Assembly: GCA_007121055.1 (NCBI GenBank) | Contig: SKMM01000167.1 | Location: forward strand, 1-15,193 | DNA length: 15,193 bases | From: Paracoccaceae bacterium | Lineage (GTDB): Bacteria; Pseudomonadota; Alphaproteobacteria; Rhodobacterales; Rhodobacteraceae | Direction of reading: 5' to 3' | Part shown: piece by piece, positions 14,962-15,193 of the stretch | How the letters are laid out: each line of letters starts with the position of its first letter | Numbering within the stretch: the first letter of the stretch is position 1 | Notes under the pieces: model-generated | Seen by the model: the letters and a program-made list of their open reading frames with translations, nothing else | The model's database searches: none | Told to the model about the DNA's origin: nothing | Program-made: the position numbers and the translations under genes

Positions 14962-14978
14962 GCGCCGGCAACCGGCGC
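14962..14978 (-). terminator. Hairpin just beyond the rnpB 3' end, possible terminator or processing signal
   Basis: GCGCCGG (14962-14968) and CCGGCGC (14972-14978) form a perfect 7-bp stem around three bases, about 17 bases after the conserved rnpB 3' end and three bases before the larger palindrome. No U-tract follows, so intrinsic termination is uncertain; the two hairpins together may act in 3'-end formation. Confidence 0.4.
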
Positions 14979-14994
14979 TCGACGGGAAACACGC

Positions 14995-15193
14995 GCGGAG
15001 GGCCTGTAAGCCGGATTTTGTCCCGGGGGTGACCCCGGGGATGGCCATTCATCTGGGCCCGCCGTTGCCGGTGGGCTCGTGCTGCCAACCCGGGCTCCTC
15101 GGGCTGGAACGTCCCTGCGGGTCTTGCGATCCGCGCGGAGCCCCTATGCGGCATTGCTCCCGGTGGGGCTTGCCGTGCCGGTCCGGTTGCCCG
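14995..15193 (-). ncRNA. rnpB: RNase P RNA (rnpB), 3' half, type A
   Basis: The catalytic RNA of RNase P, which matures the 5' ends of tRNAs, is read on the minus strand and runs off the window. Two of the most conserved 3' segments are visible: GATGAATGGCCATCC (complement of about 15039-15053) and the closing ACAAAATCCGGCTTACAGGC (complement of 15002-15021). Upstream of them lie GAGCCCGGGTTGGCAG-like helices and GGGACGTTCC. The order and spacing fit the bacterial type A RNA. About half of the usual ~400 nucleotides is present; the 5' half, with the conserved AGGAAAGTCC region, lies beyond 15193. The exact 3' end (about 14995) is an estimate. Confidence 0.93.

Noticed and set aside
14613..15032. 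Open frame on the plus strand over rpmG and rnpB
   Set aside because: It is antisense to the L33 gene and the RNase P RNA and shows no protein-family features.
1..15193. CRISPR arrays, tRNA genes, integrases, transposases or toxin-antitoxin pairs
   Set aside because: No regularly spaced direct repeats, cloverleaf patterns or matching proteins were seen on either strand.

Overview
The window is a very GC-rich stretch of an alphaproteobacterial chromosome, most likely from the Rhodobacterales (Rhodobacteraceae and relatives). Three things point there: a membrane-bound cytochrome c urate oxidase (PuuD) beside a PuuE-UraD fusion, a type A RNase P RNA of alphaproteobacterial character, and the base composition. 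The placement is inference from gene content. No organism-specific marker can be searched here.

Layout. Positions 1-4889 (+ strand) hold a dipeptide/oligopeptide-type ABC importer operon. It contains the end of the substrate-binding protein, a small GlsB/YeaQ-like membrane protein, two permeases, a double ATPase, and a short-chain dehydrogenase that probably acts on the imported compound or a derivative. Two near-perfect palindromes (577-625) separate the binding-protein end of the operon from the permeases. A 19-codon mini-ORF (1626-1685) links the two permease genes through ATGA overlaps on both sides. Positions 4890-5000 hold a 92-base interrupted palindrome between convergent genes.

Positions 5001-9235 (- strand) encode a two-gene RND efflux pump: an inner-membrane transporter and a periplasmic adaptor. 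A divergent TetR-family repressor (9332-9943, +) is the likely local regulator. A perfect 16-base palindrome sits between the -35 and -10 elements of the pump promoter.

Positions 9955-14450 hold a purine (urate) breakdown cluster in two divergent transcription units. puuD and the hydroxyisourate hydrolase gene lie on the - strand. The allantoinase/OHCU-decarboxylase fusion, the bicupin ureidoglycine aminohydrolase and the ureidoglycolate lyase lie on the + strand. Together they would run urate -> 5-hydroxyisourate -> OHCU -> (S)-allantoin -> allantoate, and then (S)-ureidoglycine -> ureidoglycolate -> glyoxylate + urea. The step from allantoate to ureidoglycine has no gene in this window.

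Positions 14583-15193 carry two housekeeping genes on the - strand: rpmG (ribosomal protein L33), with a recognisable promoter, and the 3' part of rnpB (RNase P RNA), which runs off the window. Two GC-rich hairpins follow rnpB.

Most of the window is recognisable metabolism and transport. I found no clear new defence or mobile system. The least explained parts are the non-coding structures (577-625, 4893-4984, 14934-14978) and the mini-ORF between the permease genes.
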